Shown: positions 32,383-44,245, counted from the first letter of the stretch. The stretch: DNA of 55,427 bases from Cohnella fermenti (GCF_004801405.1 NZ_SSOB01000058.1:1-55427), one strand, 5' to 3'. Made by a program: numbers and translations. Notes: a model not told the origin generated them from the letters alone.

Positions 32383-33732
32383 ATGACGGGCAAGAGCGCA
32401 GAGGATACGAATGCGGAACTGACGAAGCACGAGCAACTGCTGCATTACATCAAGGAACTGCCGGTCGGCACGCGAATCTCCGTCAGGCAGATGGCGAAGG
32501 ATCGGGACGTGTCGGAGGGGACGGCCTACCGTGCGCTGAAGGAGGCGGAGCAGCTCGGCTACGTCAACACGAAGGAGCGAATCGGCACGGTGCGGGTCGA
32601 CCGGAAGCGCCGCAGCCAGCCGGAGCAGTTGACGTTCGCCGAGGTGCTGGAGATCGTGCAGGGCGAGCTGCTCGGAGGCAAGGACGGCCTGGACAAAACG
32701 CTGCATAAGTTCGTCATCGGAGCGATGGAGCTCGGAGAGATGATGGGGTATATCGACGCGGGCAGCCTCTTGATCGTCGGCAATCGCTCGAACGCGCAGC
32801 GGCTGGCCCTCGAGCAGGGCGCAGGGGTGCTCGTCACCGGGGGGTTCGGCACGAGCGAGGAGGTGCGCACGTACGCGAACGAGAGGCAGCTTCCTATCCT
32901 AAGCTGCAAGCACGACACGTTCACCGTCGCGTCCATGATCAACCGCGCGATGTACGACCGGCTGATCAAGCGCAAGATCATGACGATCGCGGATCTCGTC
33001 GAGCCGCAGGCGAAGGCGGGAGCCTTGAAGATGGGCGCAACCGTCGCGGAGTTCCTGAAGCTGAGCGAAGAGGCGGGCTACAGCCGCTTCCCGATTACGG
33101 ACGACTGGAATCGCGTCGTCGGCATTGTCACGTCGAAGGACGTCGTCGGTTCCCCGGGGACGCAGACGCTGGACAAGCTGATGACGCGCAGGCCGATGAC
33201 GGTGACGATGGCGACGCCGATCGCGTCGGCCGCCCACCGGATGGTGTCGGAAGGAATCGACCTGCTGCCGGTCGTCGACCGCCAGCGGAAGCTGGTCGGC
33301 GTCGTGAGCCGGGCGGAGGTGCTGCGGTCGATGCAGTTCGCTTCGAACAATCTGCATCAGGGAGAGACGTTCGACGCGCTGATCTGGGGAGGCTTCTCGG
33401 AGCGGAGGGACGAGGAGAATCGGCTCTTGTTCGCGGGGCTGGCGACGCCGCAGATGATCGGGCCGTTCGGCACCGTATCGGAGGGCGTGCTGACGATGCT
33501 GATGCAGCAGGCGGCGGCGCGGGCCGCGAACGATCTGCAGCGGCGGGACCACGTGCTCCAGAACATGACGACCTACTTCCTCAGAACGGTGCCGATCGAC
33601 GCCTCGCTCTCCATCCTGCCCAGCGTGATCGAGGCGAGCCGTCGCCACCTGATGATGGAAGTGACGGTCATGCAGGACGGAGACGTCATGGCGAGGGCGC
33701 TGCTTACCGCGCAGACGATCGATGCTTGGTGA
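32383..33732 (+). CDS. ytoI: CBS/DRTGG-domain regulator YtoI
   Basis: 449 aa with the architecture of B. subtilis YtoI: a winged-helix N-terminus (residues about 10-65, ISVRQMAKDRDVSEGTAYRA), a DRTGG domain (about 75-185), two CBS motifs (about 190-305) likely to bind an adenosine nucleotide, and a hotdog thioesterase-like C-terminus (about 325-445). AGGAGG precedes ATG 32383. It begins a conserved core cluster. The end overlaps convergent ytpI by 29 bp, so the two mRNAs are complementary at their 3' ends. Ligand and targets are uncharacterised as far as I know. Confidence 0.88.
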   Translation: MTGKSAEDTNAELTKHEQLLHYIKELPVGTRISVRQMAKDRDVSEGTAYRALKEAEQLGYVNTKERIGTVRVDRKRRSQPEQLTFAEVLEIVQGELLGGKDGLDKTLHKFVIGAMELGEMMGYIDAGSLLIVGNRSNAQRLALEQGAGVLVTGGFGTSEEVRTYANERQLPILSCKHDTFTVASMINRAMYDRLIKRKIMTIADLVEPQAKAGALKMGATVAEFLKLSEEAGYSRFPITDDWNRVVGIVTSKDVVGSPGTQTLDKLMTRRPMTVTMATPIASAAHRMVSEGIDLLPVVDRQRKLVGVVSRAEVLRSMQFASNNLHQGETFDALIWGGFSERRDEENRLLFAGLATPQMIGPFGTVSEGVLTMLMQQAAARAANDLQRRDHVLQNMTTYFLRTVPIDASLSILPSVIEASRRHLMMEVTVMQDGDVMARALLTAQTIDAW

Positions 33733-34009
33733 AGTAGGAATGGTTGCGCATTCCCGCGAACAGGTTGAACAGGCCGAGCACGAGGAAGATCGCGCCGATG
33801 ATGACGCGCAGCGTCGAGCCGCTGAACAGCAGCATCTGGATCAGCGCGAGCAGGATCAGCGTGAGGCCCAGGCAGATGTTCATCCGGGCCCCGTACAAGC
33901 CTCTCAGAATCGTGTCGGACGACCGGCGCGAACGGTAGCTGAAGAAGACGGACAGGACGGACGATACGATGACAAGCACGCCCAGGACCCATTGAAGTGC
34001 GGATTCCAT
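33704..34009 (-). CDS. ytpI: YtpI-like membrane protein
   Basis: 101 aa with three hydrophobic segments: about residues 5-25, 43-63 and 68-86, and a short basic tail. It corresponds in size and neighbourhood (beside ytoI) to B. subtilis YtpI, a small membrane protein of unknown function. ATG 34009 is chosen as the start of the hydrophobic protein; AAGGAG lies rather far upstream (about 13 bases). The open frame extends far further upstream, through the dyad element, and that extension is not coding. Confidence 0.75.
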   Translation of the reverse strand: MESALQWVLGVLVIVSSVLSVFFSYRSRRSSDTILRGLYGARMNICLGLTLILLALIQMLLFSGSTLRVIIGAIFLVLGLFNLFAGMRNHSYFTKHRSSAR

Positions 34010-34137
34010 CGAGAGAGTAGCAGCTCCTTCTAGATACGAGTTTTGTCCTCTATTGTAGCATAGGAGCCTGCCCGTGGCATCTGAGCTTGGGTGGCGGGCT
34101 TGGCCGGCGGGCTTGGGTGGCGGTCGACCGCTAGGAT

Positions 34138-34312
34138 GAATGTGATTTTTCACATTCGTTTTGGTTTTGAGCGCCGATTTTGGAGGTTTTATGTGATTTT
34201 TCGTATATATCGCGCAGTTGGCGAGAGCTTTCTGCTTGATATATGCGGTTTTTCGCATATAATCCGCCAAATCGCCCGAGCTGCAAGGAACGAATGCGAT
34301 TTTTCGCATTCG
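34138..34312. repeat. 52-bp-phased dyad element, copy 3 (opposite polarity)
   Basis: Dyads centred near 34147, 34199, 34250 and 34301 (AATGTGATTTTTCACATT, ATGTGATTTTTCGTAT, ATATGCGGTTTTTCGCATAT, AATGCGATTTTTCGCATT). Spacing is as in the other copies, but the central tract is T on the + strand in all four, so this copy is in reverse orientation. The spacers differ in sequence from copies 1 and 2. Confidence 0.8.
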
Positions 34313-34425
34313 TGCTCGTGCGCGATGTGATCGGGGCCCGGAGGCGGCGAGGGGACGCGACTGGGATACCCCCACCCCGTATTTTTGTCGCACTATCGGC
34401 AAACGCTCGTTCCATCTTTTCAGAA

Positions 34426-34501
34426 AGGGTGCCTTATCCCCTCTTGTCAGAATCCTAATTATTGGAAATTCATGGCCTGAACAGACGGGATAAGGCACCC
34501 T
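34426..34501. repeat. Long hairpin: perfect 15-bp inverted repeat with 46-bp loop
   Basis: AGGGTGCCTTATCCC (34426-34440) and its exact reverse complement (34487-34501), with further partial pairing into the loop. It lies between ytpI and ytrI, which are both on the - strand. No T-run follows on either strand, so it is not a plain terminator. The flanking 34313-34425 and 34502-34573 show nothing else. Confidence 0.8.
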
Positions 34502-34573
34502 CTCTAGAGAGACAGATGGGAGCGCTGCCCCCTCTGCCAATGCGAATAGGCGAGCCCTCTGCGCCTCCTGCGG

Positions 34574-35059
34574 TCACTTCACCGCCGAGAGATTCGCCTC
34601 GACCCACACCTGGAGCACCGAATCGGCGAGCAGCATCGTCCGGATGCTGACGGTGTACGTCTTGCCCATGGCCGTCTCGTACGGCTTGCCCGCGATCAGC
34701 TTGCGCACCAGCTCCGCATCCGAGCCGATGTCGTAGATGCTGTTGCCGATCAGGATGGACAGATCCTTCTCCAGCTTGGTCTTCAGCTCCGCCTCGGCCG
34801 CCTTGTCGAGGGGGGGCTTGCCGTCCTTCTCGAGCACGAACGAGACGATGCTGCGGATGACCGTCACCTTCTTGTTCGCCTGCAGTTGCGCTTCGGTCAG
34901 GGAGAGCTGCTCCTTCAGGTCGAAGTTCTGCTCGATGATGCGATTCGATTGGTCCACGACCATCGCATTGTAGAGCGCCGCCCCGACGATCATCCCGCAC
35001 AGGAAAAACGCGATGGATTGGAGCCCCTTGCGATAACGCTGGAAGTCTGGAACTCTCAC
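34574..35059 (-). CDS. ytrI: Sporulation membrane protein YtrI
   Basis: 161 aa. Near the N-terminus is one transmembrane helix (residues about 15-33, IAFFLCGMIVGAALYNAMVV), followed by a coiled-coil-like stretch (about 40-65) and a soluble C-terminal domain. It matches B. subtilis YtrI, needed for efficient sporulation and encoded with ytrH. Start GTG 35059 has GGAGGTGA six bases upstream. It follows ytrH after 55 bp in the same direction, as in Bacillus. Confidence 0.8.
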   Translation of the reverse strand: MRVPDFQRYRKGLQSIAFFLCGMIVGAALYNAMVVDQSNRIIEQNFDLKEQLSLTEAQLQANKKVTVIRSIVSFVLEKDGKPPLDKAAEAELKTKLEKDLSILIGNSIYDIGSDAELVRKLIAGKPYETAMGKTYTVSIRTMLLADSVLQVWVEANLSAVK

Positions 35060-35114
35060 TTGCCCTCACCTCCGCCCGTCGCCTCGTCCGTCGCCTCGCC
35101 CGTTGCCTCGTCCG

Positions 35115-35468
35115 TCATCCCGCGTTCCGACACATCCATTGCACGAGCTCGCTGGCCAGATGCGCCCCCAGGAAGGCGAACAAAATATAAGCCACCTGCA
35201 TGATAGCCGGAGACAGCGCCCCCTTCGAGACATTCCATTCGATCACCCGGATCGGGTCGATCGAGCCGCCGATGGCGACGACGACGGCCCAGATCTTGAT
35301 CCGGACCACGATGTCCAGCATGATCGTCTGCGGCGGCTGCCAGATGAACAGGGCGGCCATTCCCGCGAGCATCGAAGCGCCCAGCACGACGCCGAACGCG
35401 ACGAAGAAGTCCAGAGTCGCCTGCGTCAAGAACCGATTCAGGTTGGTCAGTTCGTTCATTCCGTTCAT
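35115..35468 (-). CDS. ytrH: Sporulation membrane protein YtrH
   Basis: 117 aa (B. subtilis about 113) with three hydrophobic segments: about residues 20-42, 52-72 and 85-108. First gene of the ytrHI unit, divergent from dnaE. ATG 35468 follows GGAGGAGGA at the proper distance; the frame opens earlier without support. In B. subtilis the pair is under mother-cell sigma-E; a CATATAGAT sequence on this strand (+ strand 35490-35498) resembles a sigma-E -10 but only loosely. Confidence 0.8.
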   Translation of the reverse strand: MNGMNELTNLNRFLTQATLDFFVAFGVVLGASMLAGMAALFIWQPPQTIMLDIVVRIKIWAVVVAIGGSIDPIRVIEWNVSKGALSPAIMQVAYILFAFLGAHLASELVQWMCRNAG

Positions 35469-35579
35469 GCCGATCCTCCTCCTCCTAACATCTATATGGG
35501 ACGTGCTTCGCGTCATATGATACAATTAGAGAAACAAACATATGATCGTATATGATCCGGTGGAAAAGAAGGGATACCC

Positions 35580-39185
<3,606 letters not shown>

Positions 39186-39197
39186 AGTTAAATCGGG

Positions 39198-39232
39198 AGC
39201 CCTCTCTTGGCCGCGTGGCCGAAGGAGGGCTT
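39198..39232 (+). terminator. Hairpin after dnaE
   Basis: AGCCCTC...GGCC and GGCC...GAGGGCTT form a 10-11 bp stem with a GCGT loop. The T-tail is short (TT), so termination may be partial. Confidence 0.5.
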
Positions 39233-39288
39233 CGCCGCGGTCGGGGAGGGCTCGATGCGGGCGCCGGCGGGCGATCCGCAAAGCTCGG

Positions 39289-39318
39289 TTGCTTGTCTCA
39301 AGCCATGTGTGCTATCAT
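39289..39318 (+). promoter_or_regulatory. Candidate sigma-A promoter before the small DUF2007-like gene
   Basis: TTGCTT (39289-39294), an 18-bp spacer and TATCAT (39313-39318). The remaining leader to 39492 is long and GC-rich; it contains a small GTGGAG/CTTCCAC hairpin near 39329-39350 but no recognised riboswitch. Confidence 0.35.
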
Positions 39319-39492
39319 TTCAGTAATGTGGAGGTTCTTTGACTTCCACCGAATGGACAGGCTTTGGCATGGACAGCGAGATGAACCAGCGCGATCGCGA
39401 AGCGATCGGCCGCGCCCGGGACGGGGGCGGGATCGCGTGCTCGCGACGGCTGCGAAGTCGAAGATTATGCCATCCTTTGGGGGTTCCGCTTC

Positions 39493-39681
39493 ATGTGGAC
39501 GGTCATTTACATCGCGCCGACCGCGAAGATTGCGGAGCGGATCCAGAAGCGATTGACAGAGGAAGGGTTCCTCGTTCGGATACGCCCCATCAATCTGACC
39601 AAGCCTCAGTACGAGATCTTGGTTCCGTCCGGCGAAGTTCAGGAAGTGCAAGAAGTTCTCGGAAGCATTCTGCATCTGTAG
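39493..39681 (+). CDS. Small DUF2007-like conserved protein
   Basis: 62 aa. The pattern of an N-terminal strand, helix AKIAERIQKRLTEEGF, strand, and PSGEVQEVQEVLGSI suggests a small alpha/beta ferredoxin-like fold as in DUF2007 proteins. Homologues at this site in Paenibacillus are, from memory, sometimes labelled glutamate decarboxylase, which a 62-residue protein cannot be. ATG 39493 is preceded by GGGGG. It lies upstream of accD in the same direction with a 227-bp gap. Function unknown. Confidence 0.65.
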   Translation: MWTVIYIAPTAKIAERIQKRLTEEGFLVRIRPINLTKPQYEILVPSGEVQEVQEVLGSILHL

Positions 39682-39908
39682 CCGACTCCGCCCGAGAGAA
39701 TCGCCTTCGGCATTCCTTAAGGATTCGGCCTCCGATTAAGTGTCAGCAAGCCCCGCGACCGGGGCGGATAACCCGTTGATCGGACGAGAGGACCGTCGCC
39801 GCGCGTGATCGAGCGGCGCACTGTCCTGCGCACGTCACGCCTGAACGCTGCGGACCGTTACGAATGGCTCGGACGGACCGCCATTTTTGTGCCTTGTGAG
39901 GTGTCGCT

Positions 39909-40820
39909 GTGTTTAAGGATTTTTTCCAGAAGAAGAAGTATGCGGTAGTTCCGATGGGAGCGAATGCGTCTCCCGATAAGGCCGCAAGCGAAGCCGAGGA
40001 GCGCCCCAAGCGGGAGATTCCCGAAGGGCTGATGAATCGCTGCTCCAAGTGCGGCAATATTCAATTCACCAAAGAGTTGGAGAAGAACCTCAAGGTGTGC
40101 TCCACCTGCGGGCATCACTTCCGCTTGAACGCTTGGGAACGCATTGCGATGACGGTGGATGAGGGGACCTTCCAGGAGATCGACGCGAATCTCGTCTCCG
40201 AGGACCCTCTCGAATTCCCGGGCTATAAGAAGAAGCTTCAACAGCAGACGGACAATTCCGGGCTGAAGGATGCGATTGTGACGGGCATCGGCGAGATCGG
40301 CGGATTCTCCGCCGTCATCGGCGTCATGAGCTTCGACTTCTTCTCCGGAAGCATGGGCTCCGTCGTCGGGGAGAAGATCGCCCGCGCGATCGAGCTGGCG
40401 GGCGAGAAGAAGCTGCCGCTGCTGCTGTTCTCGACCTCCGGGGGCGCGCGGATGCAGGAGAGCATCCTGAGCCTCATGCAGATGGCGAAGACGAGCGCCG
40501 CCCTGGCGAAGTTCCAGGACGAGGGCGGCCTGTTCATCTCGGTGTTCACCGATCCGACGATGGGCGGCGTCTCCGCCAGCTTCGCCAGTCTCGGCGACTA
40601 CAACCTGGCCGAGCCGGGAGCGCTCATCGGGTTCGCCGGACGCATCGTCATCGAACAGACGATTCGCCAGAAGCTTCCGGACAACTTCCAGACGGCCGAA
40701 TTCAACCTGAAGCACGGCCAACTGGACAAGGTGGTTCACCGGAAGGACATGAAGTCGATTCTGACGAAGCTGCTGGATATGCATGCTCCCGAGAAAGGGG
40801 TGCGAGCGGATGTCCGTTGA
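39909..40820 (+). CDS. accD: Acetyl-CoA carboxylase carboxyltransferase subunit beta
   Basis: 303-aa beta subunit of the carboxyltransferase, which moves the carboxyl group from biotin to acetyl-CoA to make malonyl-CoA for fatty acids. A zinc ribbon is formed by C45, C48, C64 and C67 (CSKCG and CSTCG). The crotonase-fold core has the conserved FSTSGGARMQE segment and the DPTMGGVSASFASLGD oxyanion region. GTG 39909 follows GAGGTG. It overlaps accA by 11 bp, so the two subunits are probably made in equal amounts. Confidence 0.97.
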   Translation: MFKDFFQKKKYAVVPMGANASPDKAASEAEERPKREIPEGLMNRCSKCGNIQFTKELEKNLKVCSTCGHHFRLNAWERIAMTVDEGTFQEIDANLVSEDPLEFPGYKKKLQQQTDNSGLKDAIVTGIGEIGGFSAVIGVMSFDFFSGSMGSVVGEKIARAIELAGEKKLPLLLFSTSGGARMQESILSLMQMAKTSAALAKFQDEGGLFISVFTDPTMGGVSASFASLGDYNLAEPGALIGFAGRIVIEQTIRQKLPDNFQTAEFNLKHGQLDKVVHRKDMKSILTKLLDMHAPEKGVRADVR

Positions 40821-41790
40821 GCTGCCATTCGAGAACCCGCTTGACGAGCTGAGGAAGAAGATCAATCATCTGAGGCAAGTCGGCCTGGATCAGCGGATCG
40901 ACTTCACGGACGAGCTGGCGAGGCTGGAAGAGCGCTACAAGGAACTGGAAGAAGAGATTTACAGCAATCTGAGTCCGGCGAACATCATGCACCTGGCTCG
41001 GGTGCATCAGCGTCCGACGACGCTCGATTATATCAATCTGGTATTCACCGACTTCATCGAGCTGCACGGCGACCGCGTCTTCGCGGACGATCTTGCGATC
41101 GTCGGAGGGCTGGCCAAGCTGAACGGCGTGCCGGTGACGGTCGTCGGCCACCAGCGCGGGAAGGATACGAAGGACAACATCCAACGCTTCTTCGGAAGCC
41201 CGCATCCGGAAGGATTCCGCAAGGCGCTCCGTTTCATGCAGCAAGCGAACAAGTTCGGCCGGCCGATCGTCACGTTCATCGACACGAAGGGCGCTTATCC
41301 GGGCGATACCGCCGAAGCGCGCAATCAATCCGAAGCGATCGCACGCAATCTGTACGAGATGGCGTTGTTCAAGGTCCCGGTCATCTGCGTCGTTATCGGC
41401 GAAGGCGGCAGCGGCGGCGCGCTTGCGCTTGGCGTGGGCAACCGCGTGCTGATGCTCGAGAACGCCATCTATTCGGTTATCTCGCCGAACGGGGCGGCAT
41501 CCATCCTGTGGAAGGACGCCTCGAAGGCGGACCAGGCGGCGGAAGCGATGAAGATCACCGCGAAGGACCTGAAGGAGTTCGGGGTCATCGAGGAGATCAT
41601 CCCCGAGCCGAAGGGCGGCGCCCATCGCGATCCTGCCGTTCAGGCCGAGTCGATCAAGGGTGCGCTCTGGCGTCACCTGCAGGAGCTCTCCGCGATGACC
41701 GGGGAGCAGCTTGTGGAGGACCGCTATCGCAAGTTCCGCGCGATCGGAACGTTCGCGGAGCTGACCCCGGCCATGAGCGAGACGCCGTAA
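40810..41790 (+). CDS. accA: Acetyl-CoA carboxylase carboxyltransferase subunit alpha
   Basis: 326-aa alpha subunit that forms the carboxyltransferase heterotetramer with AccD. Recognisable segments: LARHPQRP-like LARVHQRPTTLDYI, GHQRGKDTKDNIQRFFG, FIDTKGAYPGDTAE and IGEGGSGGALALGVG. ATG 40810 lies within the end of accD and is preceded by AAAGGGGTG. A terminator follows, so accDA looks like a separate unit from pyk. The pfkA gene that B. subtilis has between accA and pyk is not present here. Confidence 0.97.
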   Translation: MSVELPFENPLDELRKKINHLRQVGLDQRIDFTDELARLEERYKELEEEIYSNLSPANIMHLARVHQRPTTLDYINLVFTDFIELHGDRVFADDLAIVGGLAKLNGVPVTVVGHQRGKDTKDNIQRFFGSPHPEGFRKALRFMQQANKFGRPIVTFIDTKGAYPGDTAEARNQSEAIARNLYEMALFKVPVICVVIGEGGSGGALALGVGNRVLMLENAIYSVISPNGAASILWKDASKADQAAEAMKITAKDLKEFGVIEEIIPEPKGGAHRDPAVQAESIKGALWRHLQELSAMTGEQLVEDRYRKFRAIGTFAELTPAMSETP

Positions 41791-41805
41791 TGCTTATTAT
41801 TTATT

Positions 41806-41849
41806 CCGAAGCGAACCGCCGTCCCCTGACGGCGGGCGCTTCGGGTTTC
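41806..41849 (+). terminator. Rho-independent terminator after accA
   Basis: CCGAAGCG and CGCTTCGG form the outer stem and CCGCCGTC/GACGGCGG the inner stem with a tight CCCT loop, then GTTT. Starts 15 bp after the accA stop. Confidence 0.85.
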
Positions 41850-41908
41850 CATTAATCAAACGCAAGCCTCACCATCAAACGCAAGACCCACAAACGGAGG
41901 AATCGAAC

Positions 41909-43666
41909 ATGATTCGTAAAACAAAAATCGTATGTACAATCGGCCCTGCCAGCGAATCCCTGGAGAACACGAAGAAGCTGATCCAAGCGGGAATGAACGT
42001 TGCCCGCCTCAACTTCTCGCACGGCGACTATGAAGAGCATGGCAACCGCATCAAGACGATCCGCCAAGCCTGCAAGGAGCTGGGCAAGACGGTCGCGATC
42101 CTGCTCGATACGAAGGGGCCGGAGATCCGTCTCGGCAAGCTGGCGTCGGAGCCGATCGAGCTTGTCCAAGGCGAGCGGATCACGCTGACGACGGAAGAGA
42201 TTCTGGGCGACATCAACCGTGTTCCGGTCACCTACAAGGAGCTTCCGGGCGACGTGAGCGTCGGCTCCACCATCCTGATCGACGACGGCCTTATCGGCCT
42301 GACCGTGCTGGAAGTGTCCGGAACGGAGATCGTCTGCGAGATCGTGAACAGCGGCCAGATCAAGAGCAAGAAGGGCGTCAACGTTCCGGGCGTCGCGATC
42401 TCCATGCCGGGAATTACCGAGAAGGACGCCAGCGACATCCGCTTCGGCATCGAGCAAGGCGTGGACTTCATCGCCGCCTCCTTCGTGCGCCGCGCCAGCG
42501 ACGTGCTTGAGATTCGCGAGCTGCTCGAGCGCCATGACGGCCGCTACATCCAGATCATCTCCAAGATCGAGAACCAACAGGGCGTCGATAACCTCGACGA
42601 GATTCTCGAGGTGTCCGACGGCCTCATGGTTGCCCGCGGCGACCTCGGCGTCGAGATTCCGGCCGAAGAGGTTCCGCTTGTTCAGAAGCAGATGATCGAG
42701 AAGTGCAACCGCGCGGGCAAGCCGGTCATCACGGCGACCCAGATGCTCGACTCGATGCAGCGCAACCCGCGCCCGACGCGCGCCGAAGCTTCCGACGTCG
42801 CGAACGCGATCTTCGACGGCACGGACGCGATCATGCTGTCCGGCGAGACGGCGGCAGGGAAGTACCCGGCGGAGTCGGTTCAGACGATGGCGGCGATCGC
42901 CGTTCGTGCGGAATCGGCGCTGAATTACCGCGAGATTTTCCAGAAGCAGGCGCAGGCGCAGCAGACTTCCGTCACCGAGGCGATCAGCCAAGCGGTCGCC
43001 AGCTCTTCGCTTGAGCTGGACGCGAAGGCGATCGTCACGTCGACGGAGAGCGGCTACACGGCTCGCATGGTGTCCAAGTACCGTCCGAAGTCGCCGATCG
43101 TCGCCGTCACGCCGGAGGACCAAGTGCTTCGCCGCCTGCAGCTCGTCTGGGGCGTCGTGCCGGTTCAAGGCACGCTCGTCGGCACGACGGACGAGATGTT
43201 CGACGTCGCGGTGGAAGGCGCGCTCAAGACCGAGCTTGTCCGCTTGGGCGACACGGTCGTCATCACGGCGGGCATCCCGGTCGGCCGCGCCGGCACGACG
43301 AACCTGATCAAGATTCACCATATCGGCGAATTGATCGCCAAGGGCCAAGGCATCGGCTCCCAGAGCGCAACCGGCAAGGTCGTGACCGCCCGTACGCCGG
43401 AAGAAGCGGTCGCCAAGATGACGGACGGCGCGATTCTGGTCGCTCCTTCGACGGATAAGGAGTACATGCCGGCCTTCGAGAAGGCGGCTGCCGTCATCAC
43501 CGAAGGAGGCGGCATCACCTGCCACGCCGCCGTCGTCGGCCTGAACCTGGGCATTCCGGTCATCGTCGGCGTCGAAGGCGCGACAAGCCTGCTCAAGGAC
43601 GGAATGGAAGTTACGCTGTACGCGGAGAAGGGCGTCATCTACTCCGGCCAGGCGAAGGTTCTCTAA
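41909..43666 (+). CDS. pyk: Pyruvate kinase with C-terminal PEP-utilizer domain
   Basis: 585 aa; transfers phosphate from phosphoenolpyruvate to ADP. Same length as the Bacillus/Geobacillus enzyme. The barrel and B domain include LDTKGPEIRLG, KIENQQGVDNLDEI and MVARGDLGVE; the allosteric C domain follows to about 475. An extra C-terminal PEP-utilizer-like domain (about 485-585) ends with GGGITCHAAVVGLNLGIPVI, carrying the TCHAA histidine that in PPDK-type proteins is phosphorylated. AACGGAGG precedes ATG 41909. Monocistronic by its flanking hairpins. Confidence 0.97.
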   Translation: MIRKTKIVCTIGPASESLENTKKLIQAGMNVARLNFSHGDYEEHGNRIKTIRQACKELGKTVAILLDTKGPEIRLGKLASEPIELVQGERITLTTEEILGDINRVPVTYKELPGDVSVGSTILIDDGLIGLTVLEVSGTEIVCEIVNSGQIKSKKGVNVPGVAISMPGITEKDASDIRFGIEQGVDFIAASFVRRASDVLEIRELLERHDGRYIQIISKIENQQGVDNLDEILEVSDGLMVARGDLGVEIPAEEVPLVQKQMIEKCNRAGKPVITATQMLDSMQRNPRPTRAEASDVANAIFDGTDAIMLSGETAAGKYPAESVQTMAAIAVRAESALNYREIFQKQAQAQQTSVTEAISQAVASSSLELDAKAIVTSTESGYTARMVSKYRPKSPIVAVTPEDQVLRRLQLVWGVVPVQGTLVGTTDEMFDVAVEGALKTELVRLGDTVVITAGIPVGRAGTTNLIKIHHIGELIAKGQGIGSQSATGKVVTARTPEEAVAKMTDGAILVAPSTDKEYMPAFEKAAAVITEGGGITCHAAVVGLNLGIPVIVGVEGATSLLKDGMEVTLYAEKGVIYSGQAKVL

Positions 43667-43679
43667 TACGGTTTTTGCG

Positions 43680-43712
43680 AAGAAGTAGCGGCAGCCTCGG
43701 CCGCTACTTCTT
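43680..43712 (+). terminator. Hairpin after pyk
   Basis: AAGAAGTAGCGGC and GCCGCTACTTCTT form a perfect 13-bp stem with a 7-base loop, 14 bp after the stop. The expected T-run is represented only by the CTTCTT arm. Confidence 0.6.
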
Positions 43713-43727
43713 GCTATGAGGCGGAGG

Positions 43728-43840
43728 GGCAGGCGCAGGTCGTGGGAATAGGTCGGGGGCCGAAGTGGCAGGCGCAGGTCGTGGGGGCAGGCTAGAGGCC
43801 GAAGAGGCAGGCGCAGGTTGCAGGATCAGGCCGTAGGGCT
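43728..43840. repeat. GC-rich direct repeat, 39-bp period
   Basis: GGCAGGCGCAGGT recurs at 43728, 43767 and 43806, exactly 39 bp apart, with GTGGG- and GAGGCCGAAG-like sequence between. No gene or RNA function is suggested. Confidence 0.7.
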
Positions 43841-43880
43841 GCCTTGAGCGTTGCCGGCTTAGGGGCCGCTCCGGCGGATT

Positions 43881-44108
43881 TTATGCGAAATTTCGCATTC
43901 ATTGCCCACTTTGGAGGCACCTTGGGTCGATTATATGCGAAATTTCACATTCGTCGCCCACTTTGGGGGCACCTTGGGTCGATTATATGCGAAATTTCAC
44001 ATTCGTCGCCCACTTTGGGGGCACCTTGGGTCGATTTTATGCGAAATTTCGCATTCGTCGCCCACTTTGGGGGCCCCTTGGACCGATTTTATGTGAAATT
44101 TCGCATAC
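43881..44108. repeat. 52-bp-phased dyad element, tandem form (five dyads)
   Basis: Near-perfect dyads ATGCGAAATTTCGCAT or a variant begin at 43883, 43935, 43987, 44039 and 44091: exactly 52 bp each time. The spacers (TCGCCCACTTTGGGGGCACC and similar) are nearly identical to one another and all in one orientation, unlike the mirrored copies elsewhere. Open frames through the array repeat a meaningless peptide. The remaining 44109-44245 holds nothing recognisable except the ribosome site of the next gene. Confidence 0.85.
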
Positions 44109-44245
44109 ATTGCCCGCGTTGGGACCGGCCGCGCGGATCGTGCGGATGTGGTGAGGGTTCTTGAGTGTAATCCCCGAGCGCGAACAATTCGTCGAAGCTG
44201 ACGCCGATCATGCACGGTGCCGGACAGAACAGGAGTGAATGGGAA

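Noticed and set aside
33704..34540. Long 278-codon form of the ytpI product
   Set aside because: The upstream two thirds run through the dyad element and give Arg/Lys-rich nonsense; the ATG at 34009 starts the hydrophobic protein.
39215..39556. 113-codon + strand frame between dnaE and the DUF2007-like gene
   Set aside because: Starts inside the dnaE terminator and overlaps the better supported 62-aa gene in another frame.
39493..39681. Glutamate decarboxylase label for the 62-aa protein
   Set aside because: Too short for the enzyme and without the PLP lysine region; treated as a DUF2007-like protein.
43881..44108. Possible CRISPR array
   Set aside because: The repeat is a short variable palindrome, the spacers are nearly identical to one another, and no cas genes are near.
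43844..44164. + strand frames giving a repeated peptide of the MRNF-FVAHFGG type
   Set aside because: They are produced by the 52-bp array; the period is not a multiple of three, so the peptide shifts frame, and the frames lack supported starts.
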